DNA of 64,000 nucleotides. Origin: Klebsiella quasipneumoniae subsp. quasipneumoniae (GTDB lineage Bacteria; Pseudomonadota; Gammaproteobacteria; Enterobacterales; Enterobacteriaceae). This document shows positions 37,238 to 46,126 of this stretch, piece after piece. The number at the start of each line of letters is the position of its first letter. The first letter of the stretch is position 1. The notes under the pieces are model-generated. The model was not told the origin of the DNA and ran no database searches. It saw nothing but the letters and a program-made list of their open reading frames with translations. A program made the translations under genes and the position numbers. The stretch is taken from NCBI RefSeq assembly GCF_020525925.1, contig NZ_CP084876.1, positions 3,906,001 to 3,970,000 of the forward strand. The letters are read 5' to 3'.

Positions 37238-38416
37238 TTAACGGCAGTGCTTTTCCACCAGGCGGGCGAACAGCGTCGCGCCGGTGGTGATAATGTCATC
37301 GTTGAAGTCGTAGCCGGGGTTATGCACCATGCAGCCGCCCTTCTCCCCCTGCTCGCCGTTGCCCAGCAGGAAGTAGCAGCCCGGACGTTCGCGCAGCATA
37401 AAGGCGAAGTCCTCGCTGGCGTTCATCGGCGAGACCGACTCCAGCACCCCCTCGCGACCAAACACCTCCAGCGTCAGCGCCCGGGCGAAATCAGTCTCTT
37501 CGGGGCTGTTGGTTAATACCGGGTAGGAGTCGTAAACCTCTACTGCGCTGCTGGCGCCATAGCTTTTGGCGGTAAATTCGCTGAGCTCGTGAATACGTTT
37601 GATCAGCAGGTCGCGGATTTCCGGCTTCATCGCCCGCACGCTGAGCTCCATCACAACGCTCTCCGGAATAACGTTGGAGGCGATACCGGCCTGGAAGGTG
37701 CCGACGCTGACCACCGCCGTTTCGCCCGGCGGCACGTTGCGCGCCACGATGCTCTGCAGAGCCATCACCAGCGCCGCGCCGGCGACGATCGGGTCGACGG
37801 TGCGCTCCGGATGGGCGCCGTGGCCGCCGTAGCCGGTAAGGGTGATTTTGACGGTGTCCGCCGAGGCCATAAAGTTGCCAGCGTAGAAGCCCAGCTTGCC
37901 CACCGGCAGCCCCGGCATGTTGTGCAGACCGAAAATGCGTTCGCAGGGGAACTGCTCAAACAGGCCGTCTTTAATCATTAAATCGGCGCCGCCGATAGCC
38001 TCTTCCGCCGGCTGAAAAATCAGATGCACCGTGCCGTTGAACTGACAGGCCGGCGAGGCGATATATTTCGCCGCCGCCAGCAGAATGGTGGTATGACCGT
38101 CATGACCGCAGGCGTGCATTTTCCCCGACACCGTGCTGGCCCAGGGTAAACCAGTGGTTTCATGAATCGGCAGAGCGTCCATATCGGCGCGCAGGCCGAT
38201 GGTGCGCGGCGAGTCGCCTTTGCTCAGGCTGCCGACCACCCCGGTCTTGCCGAGGCCGCGCGTCACCTGGTAGCCCCACTCGGTCAGCTTGCCGGCAACC
38301 AGTTCGCTGGTATTAAACTCTTCCAGACTTAATTCCGGATTGGCATGTAAATAATGACGCAGAGAAATCATTTCCGCTTCCGTCGCTTTAATTTCTGGAA
38401 TTACATAATCACTCAT
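37238..38416 (-). CDS. M20D-family amidohydrolase (hippurate/N-acyl amino acid hydrolase-like)
   Basis: A 392-residue two-metal hydrolase. It has the HACGHDGH motif (101-108), PAEE for the catalytic and bridging acids, GLHN, and NASEDF near the C-terminus. A dimerisation domain lies between about 190 and 300 (GYGGHGAHPE). M20D members cleave N-acyl or aryl amides of amino acids, giving the free amino acid. Pairing with an amino-acid-binding protein suggests use of an imported N-acyl amino acid or dipeptide. Substrate is inference. Confidence 0.85.
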   Translation of the reverse strand: MSDYVIPEIKATEAEMISLRHYLHANPELSLEEFNTSELVAGKLTEWGYQVTRGLGKTGVVGSLSKGDSPRTIGLRADMDALPIHETTGLPWASTVSGKMHACGHDGHTTILLAAAKYIASPACQFNGTVHLIFQPAEEAIGGADLMIKDGLFEQFPCERIFGLHNMPGLPVGKLGFYAGNFMASADTVKITLTGYGGHGAHPERTVDPIVAGAALVMALQSIVARNVPPGETAVVSVGTFQAGIASNVIPESVVMELSVRAMKPEIRDLLIKRIHELSEFTAKSYGASSAVEVYDSYPVLTNSPEETDFARALTLEVFGREGVLESVSPMNASEDFAFMLRERPGCYFLLGNGEQGEKGGCMVHNPGYDFNDDIITTGATLFARLVEKHCR

Positions 38417-38649
38417 GCCGCTCTCCGGGAAATATCGTAAGGACTTAACACGGTATCGTGGTGAAAACTTTATGCAAGCAGGATTTCTAATACCGGCGAT
38501 GGCGGCATCTTATTTAATAATGCGCTCACAACAGTGTAATAAGCATTAAAAACGGCGAAGTTTAAAAATAAACGTTTATTTTATGGAGAATTAACCGTTA
38601 TTTACCCTACCATCCCCGGCCATATTCAGATTTAAATAAAAAGATTTCG

Positions 38650-39237
38650 ATGAAATTACAGACGCTTTTCCTCGTCGCCATGACCGCGCTGGCGGGCTGC
38701 AGCGCGCAGGGCGATACCGCCAGCCAGCAGCGGGCCAGCATTCAGAAGATGCGCAACGAAACCCTCAATAAACTTTACACCCTGCAGCCCGAGGCCCGCA
38801 GCGATATTCAGCATGCGAAGGGTTATGCGGTATTCGCCAATAACAGCAGCAAGATCCTGCTGTTCGGATTTGGCAGCGGCTACGGCGTGGTGCGGGATAC
38901 GGCCTCCGGGAAGGACACCTATATGAAAATGGCCCAGGGCGGCGCCGGTCTGGGAATAGGGATCAAGCAGCAGCGCACGGTGCTGGTCTTCCATGATAAA
39001 GCGGCCCTGGATCACTTTATCCGCCAGGGATATATGGTCGGCGCCGATGCGAACGCCGCGGCGAAATATGATGACAAAGGCATCGCGCCGATCGCCGCCT
39101 CCGCGAACGGCGTAGCGAAGGACACCTCCTCGCTGCCGTCAAAAGTGAACGTCTATGAAATCACCGACAAGGGGCTGGCCGCCCAGGCGATGGTCAATGG
39201 CTATAAATACTGGCCGGATGACGAACTGAACCCGTAG
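38650..39237 (+). CDS. SYLF/Ysc84-domain lipoprotein
   Basis: A 195-residue lipoprotein: a signal with the LAGC lipobox (Cys17), then a helical stretch and a glycine-rich SYLF-type domain (AKGYAVFANNSSKILLFGFG; GGAGLGIGIKQQRTVLVF). Proteins of this family bind lipids in other organisms. Envelope location is clear; function is unknown. It is divergent from the M20 operon across 233 bp of AT-rich DNA and convergent with an RcnB-like gene, with GC hairpins between the two stops. Confidence 0.75.
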   Translation: MKLQTLFLVAMTALAGCSAQGDTASQQRASIQKMRNETLNKLYTLQPEARSDIQHAKGYAVFANNSSKILLFGFGSGYGVVRDTASGKDTYMKMAQGGAGLGIGIKQQRTVLVFHDKAALDHFIRQGYMVGADANAAAKYDDKGIAPIAASANGVAKDTSSLPSKVNVYEITDKGLAAQAMVNGYKYWPDDELNP

Positions 39238-39297
39238 CCCCGGCGGTGCTCCATCGCCGGGTCAGGTGTTCCCTGCCCGGCGTTGGGAAACGCGCAT

Positions 39298-39753
39298 TTA
39301 GTGGCCGAGGGCGCCGCTCACCAGAATCGAGGTGATGATCCCGGTCGCCGCAGCGATCAGCACATAGTTACCGTCGATATAGGACCAGTGATGGCCCTCC
39401 GGCGGGGGCGGCAGGCCGCGGTCGCTCCAGTCACGGACGCGATACTCATCGCCACGGAACGGCGCCGGAGCCGGGTGGCCTTTGCGGAAATCGTTACCGC
39501 GCCAGGCGAAATGGTCCTGCTCATGACGTGCCTGATCGCGTTTGTCATGAGCGTCACGATCCGGGCCACGCTGGTCATGGTCACCCTGATGATGCGCGTC
39601 AGGTCCGCCCTGCGGCGCATGCCCATTATGATCCGGACCGTTCTGCCACACCGTTGGCTGCCCCGGGCGATGGCCGTCGTTCGGGCCATCGGCAAAGGCC
39701 GGGACGCTCAGCACAGTGGATAACATTACCGCCAGAGAAATCATCTTTTTCAT
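39298..39753 (-). CDS. RcnB-like histidine-rich periplasmic protein
   Basis: A 151-residue exported protein with a signal ending in VPAFA. The middle is low-complexity and rich in His, Asp, Gly and Gln (about 25-85, e.g. HHQGDHDQRGPDRDAHDKRD). The C-terminal RcnB-type domain runs from YRVRDWSDRGLPPPPEGHHW to YVLIAAATGII. RcnB in E. coli is a periplasmic protein of Ni/Co balance. The metal link here is inferred from the domain and the histidines. GGAGG precedes the start. Confidence 0.75.
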   Translation of the reverse strand: MKKMISLAVMLSTVLSVPAFADGPNDGHRPGQPTVWQNGPDHNGHAPQGGPDAHHQGDHDQRGPDRDAHDKRDQARHEQDHFAWRGNDFRKGHPAPAPFRGDEYRVRDWSDRGLPPPPEGHHWSYIDGNYVLIAAATGIITSILVSGALGH

Positions 39754-39874
39754 CGTACACCTCCTGATTGAAGTTCTTTGTAACGGGAAAATGTGAAGAA
39801 AGAGTGAGTATCCGCTTAACCAGGACGATTCCTGGCATCGGCTGTCGGGAAGAGGTTGTGCTAATGGAGGGGCA

Positions 39875-39900
39875 ATAAAAAAGGCCGCTCTCGCGACCTT
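39875..39900 (-). terminator. Rho-independent terminator
   Basis: Minus strand aaggtcgc-gaga-gcggcctt (one G-T pair) followed by tttttt, 21 bases after the stop of the 11-residue-repeat protein gene. Confidence 0.85.
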
Positions 39901-39921
39901 TATTCAGACTGCTATAAGGAC

Positions 39922-40311
39922 TTACTCAGTCACTTTATTTTTTAACTCTTCAGCGCCGGATTTGGTTTTATCCCAGCCCTTTTCTGCGCCGGATTTGGTG
40001 GCGTTCCAGCCTTTTTCGCTGACCTCTTTGGTCTTATCCCAACCTTTCTCAGTCCCTTCTTTGGTCTTGTTCCAGGTCTTCTGCGCGCCTTCGCTCACCT
40101 GGCTGCCGACGCTATCCTGTTTGCCTTCGGCCGCATGTTTCGCCTTCAGCTGCTGCTCTTCGCCCTCGTGCTGGGCCTGGTGCAGCTTCTCTTTGGCGGT
40201 GTTGGCGTTGGCATTGGCCGCCGCGACGGTATCCTCTGTTGCATGTGTTGTCGCAGCAAAAACCGGAGCCGCAACCAGAATAGCCGATAACGCAATCATT
40301 GCTTTTTTCAT
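39922..40311 (-). CDS. Exported LEA-like protein with 11-residue repeats
   Basis: A 129-residue protein: a signal peptide (ends APVFA), an Ala/Asn/Lys-rich helix, then five tandem 11-residue units (GAQKTWNKTKE, GTEKGWDKTKE, VSEKGWNATKS, GAEKGWDKTKS, GAEELKNKVTE). The periodic Lys/Glu/Trp pattern is like LEA and other desiccation or osmotic-stress proteins that fold into amphipathic helices on membranes. No catalytic function is expected. AGAGGATAT precedes the ATG at 40311. It has its own strong terminator, so it is a single-gene unit. Confidence 0.7.
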   Translation of the reverse strand: MKKAMIALSAILVAAPVFAATTHATEDTVAAANANANTAKEKLHQAQHEGEEQQLKAKHAAEGKQDSVGSQVSEGAQKTWNKTKEGTEKGWDKTKEVSEKGWNATKSGAEKGWDKTKSGAEELKNKVTE

Positions 40312-40527
40312 AATATCCTCTCTCACATGTCATGTTATGAGTCGCATTCAGGATGGCACAGCGAACCGGGGATGACATTAGGAATTAGCCTGAAAAACGT
40401 TTTCGACCTCCAATCATGGCAGAAAATGCTGCCGCCGCGCGCCCTGTCGGCGTTCACATAATTTCCAACACGTTTGTTACATTTCGTGAAATTTGCCCTT
40501 GATATACTTGCCGTTGAGGTTTACTCG

Positions 40528-40552
40528 AGAATAATTCTCAGAATCATTATAT
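40528..40552 (+). promoter_or_regulatory. Fur-box-like site
   Basis: gaataattctcagaatcatt and its continuation; on the minus strand tataatgattctgagaat gives about 12 of 19 Fur consensus matches. It lies 29 bases before the start codon of an iron-type ABC importer. Confidence 0.6.
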
Positions 40553-40580
40553 TTATAAATTGGCAAACGGAACTCCTTTT

Positions 40581-41699
40581 ATGGCAAGAAAATCAGTAAG
40601 ATCGCTGTTGCTTACTGCGCTGATCGCGACGCCCTTCCTCAGCTATGCGACCCAATATCCGCTGACGGTTACCGACCTTGACGGCCGGCAGGTCACCCTG
40701 GTCAAAGAGCCGCAGCGTATTATTTTGCAGGATGGTCGCGACATTATGACCCTCGCCCTGCTGGACCGGGACAATCCGTTTAAGCGGCTGGTGGCATGGA
40801 ATAATCTGGCGAAAAAGCAGGATGTTGCCACCTGGCAGATGCTGAAAACGGCGTGGCCGCAGTCGGCTACGATTCTGGACATGGGCTTCAGCGACAAGGG
40901 GAACGTCGATCTTGAAAGCGTCATCGCCCGCCAGCCGGATCTGATGATCGCCCAGCTGCGCGCCAGGCCTGCGCTGATGGAGAGCGGGGTCATTGACAAG
41001 CTTAGCGCCCTGCACGTTCCGGTGCTGTTTGTCGACTATGAGATCGACCCGGCGAAAGATACCGCCCCCAGCATCGACCTGCTGGGCAAAGTGCTTAACC
41101 GCGAGAGCCAGGCCAAAGCCTTTACCGATTACTATCGCCATCAGCTGCAGACGATTCGTCAGAAAACCGCAGCCATCACGCCGAAGGCCAACGTCTTCGT
41201 GGAAGCGCTGGCCGGCAACAGCGATGCCTGCTGCTTTACTCATGGCCACAGCGGCTGGGGCGGGCTGGTGGAGGCGGTCGGGGCGAACAATATCGGTTCG
41301 CAGCTGCTGCCGGGCGCCTCCGGATTCGTCTCGCTGGAGAAAATCATCAGCATGAAGCCCGACGCCTGGATCATGACCGGCTCGAAGCGTGGCAACAGCC
41401 AGGTGCTGCCCCTGGGCTATGAAGTCAAGCCGGAGGCGGTGAAGGCCCAGGCGCAGACGCTGCTGGCGCGGCCAGGGGTCAGCCAGATCCCGGCGGTCCA
41501 GGAAAAGCGGGCCTATGGCGTCTATCACCACTTCTATAACCACCCGTGGAATATTGTCGGCATGGAGTATCTGGCGAAAGATATCTATCCGCAGGCCTTC
41601 CGCGATCTCAACCCGGATGAGACTTATCATTATATCGTGCGCCATTTCACCGACCTGCCGGACCAGCCGTTCGTCTTTTCCTGGCAGCAGAGCGAGTAA
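40581..41699 (+). CDS. Iron-siderophore ABC importer, periplasmic binding protein
   Basis: A 372-residue cluster-A/TroA-fold binding protein. The signal peptide ends near FLSYA, followed by PLTVTDLDGRQVTLVKEPQR, the usual opening of FepB/FhuD/BtuF-type proteins. WGGLVEAVGANNIGSQLLPG and VSLEKIISMKPDAWIMTG in the second lobe are family signatures. The ATG at 40581 gives the signal peptide; an in-frame TTG lies 21 bases upstream. First gene of a three-gene operon behind a Fur-like site. Ligand (siderophore, haem or other) not determinable. Confidence 0.85.
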   Translation: MARKSVRSLLLTALIATPFLSYATQYPLTVTDLDGRQVTLVKEPQRIILQDGRDIMTLALLDRDNPFKRLVAWNNLAKKQDVATWQMLKTAWPQSATILDMGFSDKGNVDLESVIARQPDLMIAQLRARPALMESGVIDKLSALHVPVLFVDYEIDPAKDTAPSIDLLGKVLNRESQAKAFTDYYRHQLQTIRQKTAAITPKANVFVEALAGNSDACCFTHGHSGWGGLVEAVGANNIGSQLLPGASGFVSLEKIISMKPDAWIMTGSKRGNSQVLPLGYEVKPEAVKAQAQTLLARPGVSQIPAVQEKRAYGVYHHFYNHPWNIVGMEYLAKDIYPQAFRDLNPDETYHYIVRHFTDLPDQPFVFSWQQSE

Positions 41700-41705
41700 T
41701 CCGGC

Positions 41706-42788
41706 ATGCGTTTAACTTCCGACTCCGTTCTGGACGGGCTGCCCGCCGGGACGCCTGGCGTGATGGATCATTATCGCCATATCGTGCGTCGCCGCCTGCT
41801 GCTGATGCTGCTGCTGGCGCTGTTGATTGTCGCTTCGCTGCTGCTCGATTTTATGCTCGGCCCCTCCGGACTGCCGCTGCAGAGCCTGTGGCAGACGTTA
41901 ACCGATCCGGCCAGCGCCGATCCGGGCACTCGCGCCATCGTCTGGGACATCCGGCTGCCCTATGCGGTGATGGCGATTATCGTCGGTCTGGCGCTGGGGC
42001 TGGCCGGTGCCGAAATGCAGACCATCCTCAATAACCCGCTGGCCAGTCCGTTTACCCTGGGTGTCTCCTCGGCTGCGGCGTTTGGCGCCGCGCTGGCGAT
42101 TGTACTGGGTATTGGCCTGCCCGGTATTCCCGGCCAGTGGTTTATCTCGGCCAACGCCTTTATCTTCGCCCTGCTGGCGGCCCTGCTGCTGGACGGCATT
42201 ACCCGCTGGACCCAGGTGGCCACCTCCGGCGTCATTCTGTTCGGCATCGCGCTGGTCTTTACCTTTAACGCCCTGGTCTCGATGCTGCAGTTTATCGCCA
42301 ATGAAGACACGCTGCAGGGGCTGGTGTTCTGGACCATGGGCAGCATCGACCGCGCCTCCTGGAGCAAAGTCGCCATCCTGCTGGTCGCCCTGGCGCTGGT
42401 GATGCCCCTGTCGCTGCGCAGCGCGTGGAAGCTGACCGCCCTGCGGCTGGGCGAGGACCGGGCCATCAGCTTTGGCATTAACGTTCGCCGTCTGCGCCTG
42501 GCCACACTGCTGCGGATCAGCATTTTGTCGGCGCTTTCGGTGGCCTTTGTCGGGCCAATCGGCTTTATCGGCCTGGTGGCGCCGCATATTGCGCGGATGC
42601 TCTTCGGCGAAGACCATCGCTTTTACCTGCCCGCCAGCGCGCTGATCGGCGCCCTGGTGCTCTCTCTGGCCTCCATCGCCTCGAAGAACCTGATCCCGGG
42701 GGCCATTATTCCGGTGGGGATCGTCACTTCCCTGGTAGGGGTCCCGTTCTTTTTAAGCATTATTTTACGTCACCGGGGGCAGGTATGA
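41706..42788 (+). CDS. FecCD-family iron ABC permease
   Basis: A 360-residue inner-membrane permease of the BtuC/FecCD family. It shows RLPYAVMAIIVGLALGLAGAEMQ with the LAGA-x-MQ pattern, NPLASPFTLGVSSAAAFGA, and the coupling-helix region FVGPIGFIGLVAPHIARM. It would homodimerise with the ATPase that follows. Six bases after the binding-protein gene and overlapping the ATPase gene by four bases (ATGA). Confidence 0.9.
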   Translation: MRLTSDSVLDGLPAGTPGVMDHYRHIVRRRLLLMLLLALLIVASLLLDFMLGPSGLPLQSLWQTLTDPASADPGTRAIVWDIRLPYAVMAIIVGLALGLAGAEMQTILNNPLASPFTLGVSSAAAFGAALAIVLGIGLPGIPGQWFISANAFIFALLAALLLDGITRWTQVATSGVILFGIALVFTFNALVSMLQFIANEDTLQGLVFWTMGSIDRASWSKVAILLVALALVMPLSLRSAWKLTALRLGEDRAISFGINVRRLRLATLLRISILSALSVAFVGPIGFIGLVAPHIARMLFGEDHRFYLPASALIGALVLSLASIASKNLIPGAIIPVGIVTSLVGVPFFLSIILRHRGQV

Positions 42789-43582
42789 GCGACCAGACGT
42801 TATCCGGCCTGTCGCTGTCTCACTTCAGCGCCGGCTACCCCAGACGCAAGGTGATCGAGAACCTGACGGTTCCCCATCTGCCGCGGGGGAAAATCACCGC
42901 GCTGCTGGGGCCAAACGGCAGCGGTAAATCGACGTTAATGCGGGCGATGGCGGGTCTGGGCCCCTGCCGCGGCGAGCTGCTGCTGGAGGGGGAAAACCTG
43001 CTGACGCAGCCCTTCGCACGTCGCGCGGAACAGGTGGTCTATCTTCCGCAGACGCTGCCCGCCGGCGTGCATCTGCATGTGCTGGAGTCGATTATCGTGG
43101 CCCAGCGTGCCGCCGGAGGACGCCACAGTCCGCAGCACCAGGAGGAGGTGATGGCGCTGCTGCGCCAGCTGGGAATTGCCCACCTGGCGATGAGCTACCT
43201 CGATCAACTCTCCGGCGGGCAAAAACAGCTGGTGGGTCTCGCCCAGTCGCTGATTCGCCAGCCGCGCCTGCTACTGCTCGACGAACCGCTCAGCGCGCTT
43301 GATCTCAACTATCAATTTCACGTGATGGATCTGGTGCGCCGGGAGACCCGGCGGCGCAACATCGTGACCCTGGTGGTGGTGCACGATATCAATATTGCCC
43401 TGCGTCACGCCGACCACGTGCTGATGCTCAAAGCGGGCCAGCTGCTCGGCGACGGTACCCCGGCCGCGGTCATCACCCCCGAGACCCTGGCGGCCGTCTA
43501 CGGCGTGCGCGGTCGTATTGAGCCCTGTTCGCAGGGGGTGCGGCAGGTAATTATTGACGGCCTGGTAGACAGCGAGGCCTGA
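42785..43582 (+). CDS. Iron ABC importer ATPase
   Basis: A 265-residue FepC/FecE-type ATPase: Walker A GPNGSGKST (42-50), signature LSGGQKQ, Walker B LLLLDEPLSALD, and the switch histidine in VVVHDIN. It energises the permease encoded just upstream. Expression is expected to follow iron through the Fur-like site in front of the operon. Confidence 0.92.
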   Translation: MSDQTLSGLSLSHFSAGYPRRKVIENLTVPHLPRGKITALLGPNGSGKSTLMRAMAGLGPCRGELLLEGENLLTQPFARRAEQVVYLPQTLPAGVHLHVLESIIVAQRAAGGRHSPQHQEEVMALLRQLGIAHLAMSYLDQLSGGQKQLVGLAQSLIRQPRLLLLDEPLSALDLNYQFHVMDLVRRETRRRNIVTLVVVHDINIALRHADHVLMLKAGQLLGDGTPAAVITPETLAAVYGVRGRIEPCSQGVRQVIIDGLVDSEA

Positions 43583-43586
43583 CCGC

Positions 43587-43616
43587 GGCGCGGGGAGGGT
43601 ACGGCCTCCCCGCGCC
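43587..43616. terminator. Strong hairpin between convergent operons
   Basis: A perfect 12-bp stem ggcgcggggagg / cctccccgcgcc with a six-base loop fills the 41-bp space between the ATPase stop and the HlyD-like stop. No T tract; probably a shared, bidirectional stop. Confidence 0.6.
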
Positions 43617-43623
43617 CGCCGGC

Positions 43624-44766
43624 TTAGTGATCGAGATAGATATAGTTTTCCCAGCTCTTCATGCGGATCAGGATCTTCCGGATCAGCGACAGCTCTTTCA
43701 GATGATCCGAGTAGACCGCCGCCTCGAGGGTGGCCCCCTGCGGCAGGGCGTATTCGGCAAAACGCGGATCGGTCACCTTCAGCACCACCAGCGCCCGGCC
43801 ATGGGTATTGAGCGCGTCCGTGGTCAGCAGTTTGCCCTGGCCCTGAAACTGACTCTCGCCAATCGCCGGCAGCACGTCGGCCACTTCCCCGCGGAAGACG
43901 GTCCCCGGAATGGCCGGAAACATCAGCTCCGCAGGCTCGCCTTTGTGCAGACGCTGCAGGGCGTTCTGGCGAAATGCCGCGACATACTCCCGCGAGGCGT
44001 CGCCCTCCACCGGCACAAAGGTCATCACCGGCAGCATCCCCAGCGCGGTGGACATGGTGCCTGGCCGTAAGCCGACGGTGCTGACATAGCCGTCTTCCGG
44101 GGCGCGGACGACGGTGTTATCCAGCTGAAACTGCGCCTTCTGCAACTGCGCCAGCAGGGAGGCCACGGTGGTATTTTTGCCCTTCACCACCGAGTCCAGC
44201 GCGTTACGCGCCTGTACCACGTTCGCCTGAGCCGCGCTGACGCTGGCTTCATCGGCTTTCCACGTCTGCAGACGGGTATCGACCATTTGATCGGAGAAGG
44301 CGCCCTGGGCATGCCCCTCCCGAAAACGGGCATACTCCCGCCGCGACTGGTCGCGCTGGGCCACCGCTCTGCTCAGCTCGGCCTCCGCCTGGCTTAACGC
44401 GGCGTTGAGGGAGAGCGCATCCTGACTGGCCGCTTTAATTTGCGCCTGCAGATCGTCCACCTTTGCCTGGAACGGCGTCGGGTCGAGAGTAAACAGCACA
44501 TCATCCTTATGCAGCCTCTGGTTAGGCTTCACCGGTACGGTCTGCACCCGACCGCGTACCTGCGACACAATCGGCACGGTGCGAAACACCTGATTACCGA
44601 CGTCGGTATAGGGGAAGTTGTAGTTCATCCCGAAGATCACCGCGCCAAGCAGGGCGATACCGCCGAGCACCGCCGTCGGCACGGTCCACTTATTGAGCGG
44701 AATGCGGAATACTTTAAACACCACGATGCATAGCGCGGCGTAGGTCAGCAACATTAACGTTTCCAT
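43624..44766 (-). CDS. HlyD/EmrA-type membrane fusion protein (YiaV/YibH family)
   Basis: A 380-residue protein: two N-terminal hydrophobic segments (about 3-20 and 30-48), a biotinyl-lipoyl-like domain (VSQVRGRVQTVPVKPNQRLHKDD), a long coiled-coil hairpin (about 100-215), a second lipoyl half and a beta-barrel, ending in SWENYIYLDH, the same ending as E. coli YiaV. Such adaptors normally join an inner-membrane pump to an outer-membrane channel; none is encoded here. Its start shares one base with the stop of the DUF3302 gene. Confidence 0.85.
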   Translation of the reverse strand: METLMLLTYAALCIVVFKVFRIPLNKWTVPTAVLGGIALLGAVIFGMNYNFPYTDVGNQVFRTVPIVSQVRGRVQTVPVKPNQRLHKDDVLFTLDPTPFQAKVDDLQAQIKAASQDALSLNAALSQAEAELSRAVAQRDQSRREYARFREGHAQGAFSDQMVDTRLQTWKADEASVSAAQANVVQARNALDSVVKGKNTTVASLLAQLQKAQFQLDNTVVRAPEDGYVSTVGLRPGTMSTALGMLPVMTFVPVEGDASREYVAAFRQNALQRLHKGEPAELMFPAIPGTVFRGEVADVLPAIGESQFQGQGKLLTTDALNTHGRALVVLKVTDPRFAEYALPQGATLEAAVYSDHLKELSLIRKILIRMKSWENYIYLDH

Positions 44767-45110
44767 TATTCTGCCTCCTTCGCTTTAAGTTCCTCGACCT
44801 CGCGCTGCACCTGCTCCAGTCGCTGAGCGACCGTCTCCAGACGCTGATGCAGGGCCTGCTGATCGTCGGCGATGCGGCGCATTCCCCATCCGCGGTCTTC
44901 GCGCCATAGCGTCGCCCAGATCCACAACAAGGGCCACAGGGCGTGCAGGGTAAATAAGCTGACCCAGCCGGCATAATGAATCGCATCCTGATGAGGATGG
45001 CGCCGCTCTTTGGCGATTTCATAAGGAATATCGTGAATAACAATCACGCCATAAAAAAGTATTAAGGCCACGGCGATGAGAATGGCCAGCGCCACATAGT
45101 CCAGGGTCAT
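44766..45110 (-). CDS. DUF3302 small inner-membrane protein (YiaW/YibI family)
   Basis: A 114-residue protein with two membrane helices (about 5-25 and 48-68) joined by HDIPYEIAKERRHPHQDAIH, a segment nearly identical in E. coli YiaW, and a C-terminal coiled coil. It is always paired with a YiaV-like adaptor and is probably its membrane partner. E. coli has two such pairs (yiaWV, yibIH), and which one this matches cannot be decided here. Function unknown. Confidence 0.85.
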   Translation of the reverse strand: MTLDYVALAILIAVALILFYGVIVIHDIPYEIAKERRHPHQDAIHYAGWVSLFTLHALWPLLWIWATLWREDRGWGMRRIADDQQALHQRLETVAQRLEQVQREVEELKAKEAE

Positions 45111-45247
45111 AAAATAACTCCAGAGTGAAAGGTTAAATAAATAAAACGGCCAGGTTCAGGCGTAACGGGGCCGGGGGAAAACGCGCGCGTAGCGCTTTCC
45201 TCGGGCGGGTTTTAGCGACGTTATGTCGGGGAGCCGACGAACCTGAA

Positions 45248-46015
45248 TCAGAATTTCTCAGGAATATGACGGTCGATGGAAATCAGTTTGCCTTTTTTCA
45301 CCGTGATATATCCCCCCTCGCGCAGGGCGGCCAGCACCTGATAAACATAGCTGCGCGAAAGATTGGTTCGTTTAATAATAAATGCCGACAGGCTTTCATG
45401 CTGACCACCATCGATTCCTCCACGATATAAATAGCGCGACAGCATTGATTTAATGGTCTGAAAGCTGGTCTGGCTGCCGCGTTCATAATGGGCATCAAGG
45501 GCAAATATGCCCATATAGGCCAGGATCGTGGTCAGCTCTTGCATATAGCCCGGCGACGAATGAAAGAATATCCGTTCAAAATCGCTGGCGGATATTTTCG
45601 CCAGCTGGCATTCGCCCAGACACCGATAATAGAGCGCCACCGACGGACAATAATGTTCAAGTAGCCCTAACGGCATATGCGCGATAACAATCCCGAGCAG
45701 GTTCTGCTCATCACCAAAGGCCAACGTCATTTGCCCCTGCAGCAAAAAATAGAGATAGCCCGGCTGCGGCAGAAATGGCTGGTCTTTACTCAGGCTCAGG
45801 GTTTCACTGCAGGCGATGACCGCCGGCAGGTGCGTGGTCAGCGACAGCTTCTGGTACCGATCGTAAATATCGCCAAAACTGGGGTTCATCGCGCTACGCA
45901 CTCCTTCACCTTTTATCACCGCGGCGGGGTTAACCGCGGCCTGTGGAACTATACCTAAGCGGGTCAGGAAGGAAAAGTCCAGATCTGGAGTGGCGAAATA
46001 TTCCGCCTGGCTCAC
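45248..46015 (-). CDS. IprA/YaiV-like Crp-type winged-helix regulator
   Basis: A 255-residue protein with a degenerate cyclic-nucleotide-binding-like barrel (about 60-160) and a C-terminal Crp-type winged helix with RTNLSRSYVYQVLAALREGG and the ending KKGKLISIDRHIPE, very like E. coli YaiV (IprA). Residues that bind cAMP in CRP are not recognisable. IprA has been linked to oxidative stress resistance in Salmonella. It lies between the YiaWV-like pair and the scr operon; targets unknown. Confidence 0.75.
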   Translation of the reverse strand: MSQAEYFATPDLDFSFLTRLGIVPQAAVNPAAVIKGEGVRSAMNPSFGDIYDRYQKLSLTTHLPAVIACSETLSLSKDQPFLPQPGYLYFLLQGQMTLAFGDEQNLLGIVIAHMPLGLLEHYCPSVALYYRCLGECQLAKISASDFERIFFHSSPGYMQELTTILAYMGIFALDAHYERGSQTSFQTIKSMLSRYLYRGGIDGGQHESLSAFIIKRTNLSRSYVYQVLAALREGGYITVKKGKLISIDRHIPEKF

Positions 46016-46084
46016 ATTTTTTACCCTCGCCCCGCCCTTTCGTCCACCAATCGTTCCGCTTGCCGCCAGGCTGTGCTTTAATTA

Positions 46085-46100
46085 GCTAAACCGGTTTAAC
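46085..46100 (+). promoter_or_regulatory. ScrR operator before scrK
   Basis: gctaaaccggtttaac, a near-perfect palindrome 27 bases before the scrK start. A partial second half (gtttagctaag) follows at 46104. Confidence 0.8.
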
Positions 46101-46126
46101 AAAGTTTAGCTAAGAGGAGCTGTCCT

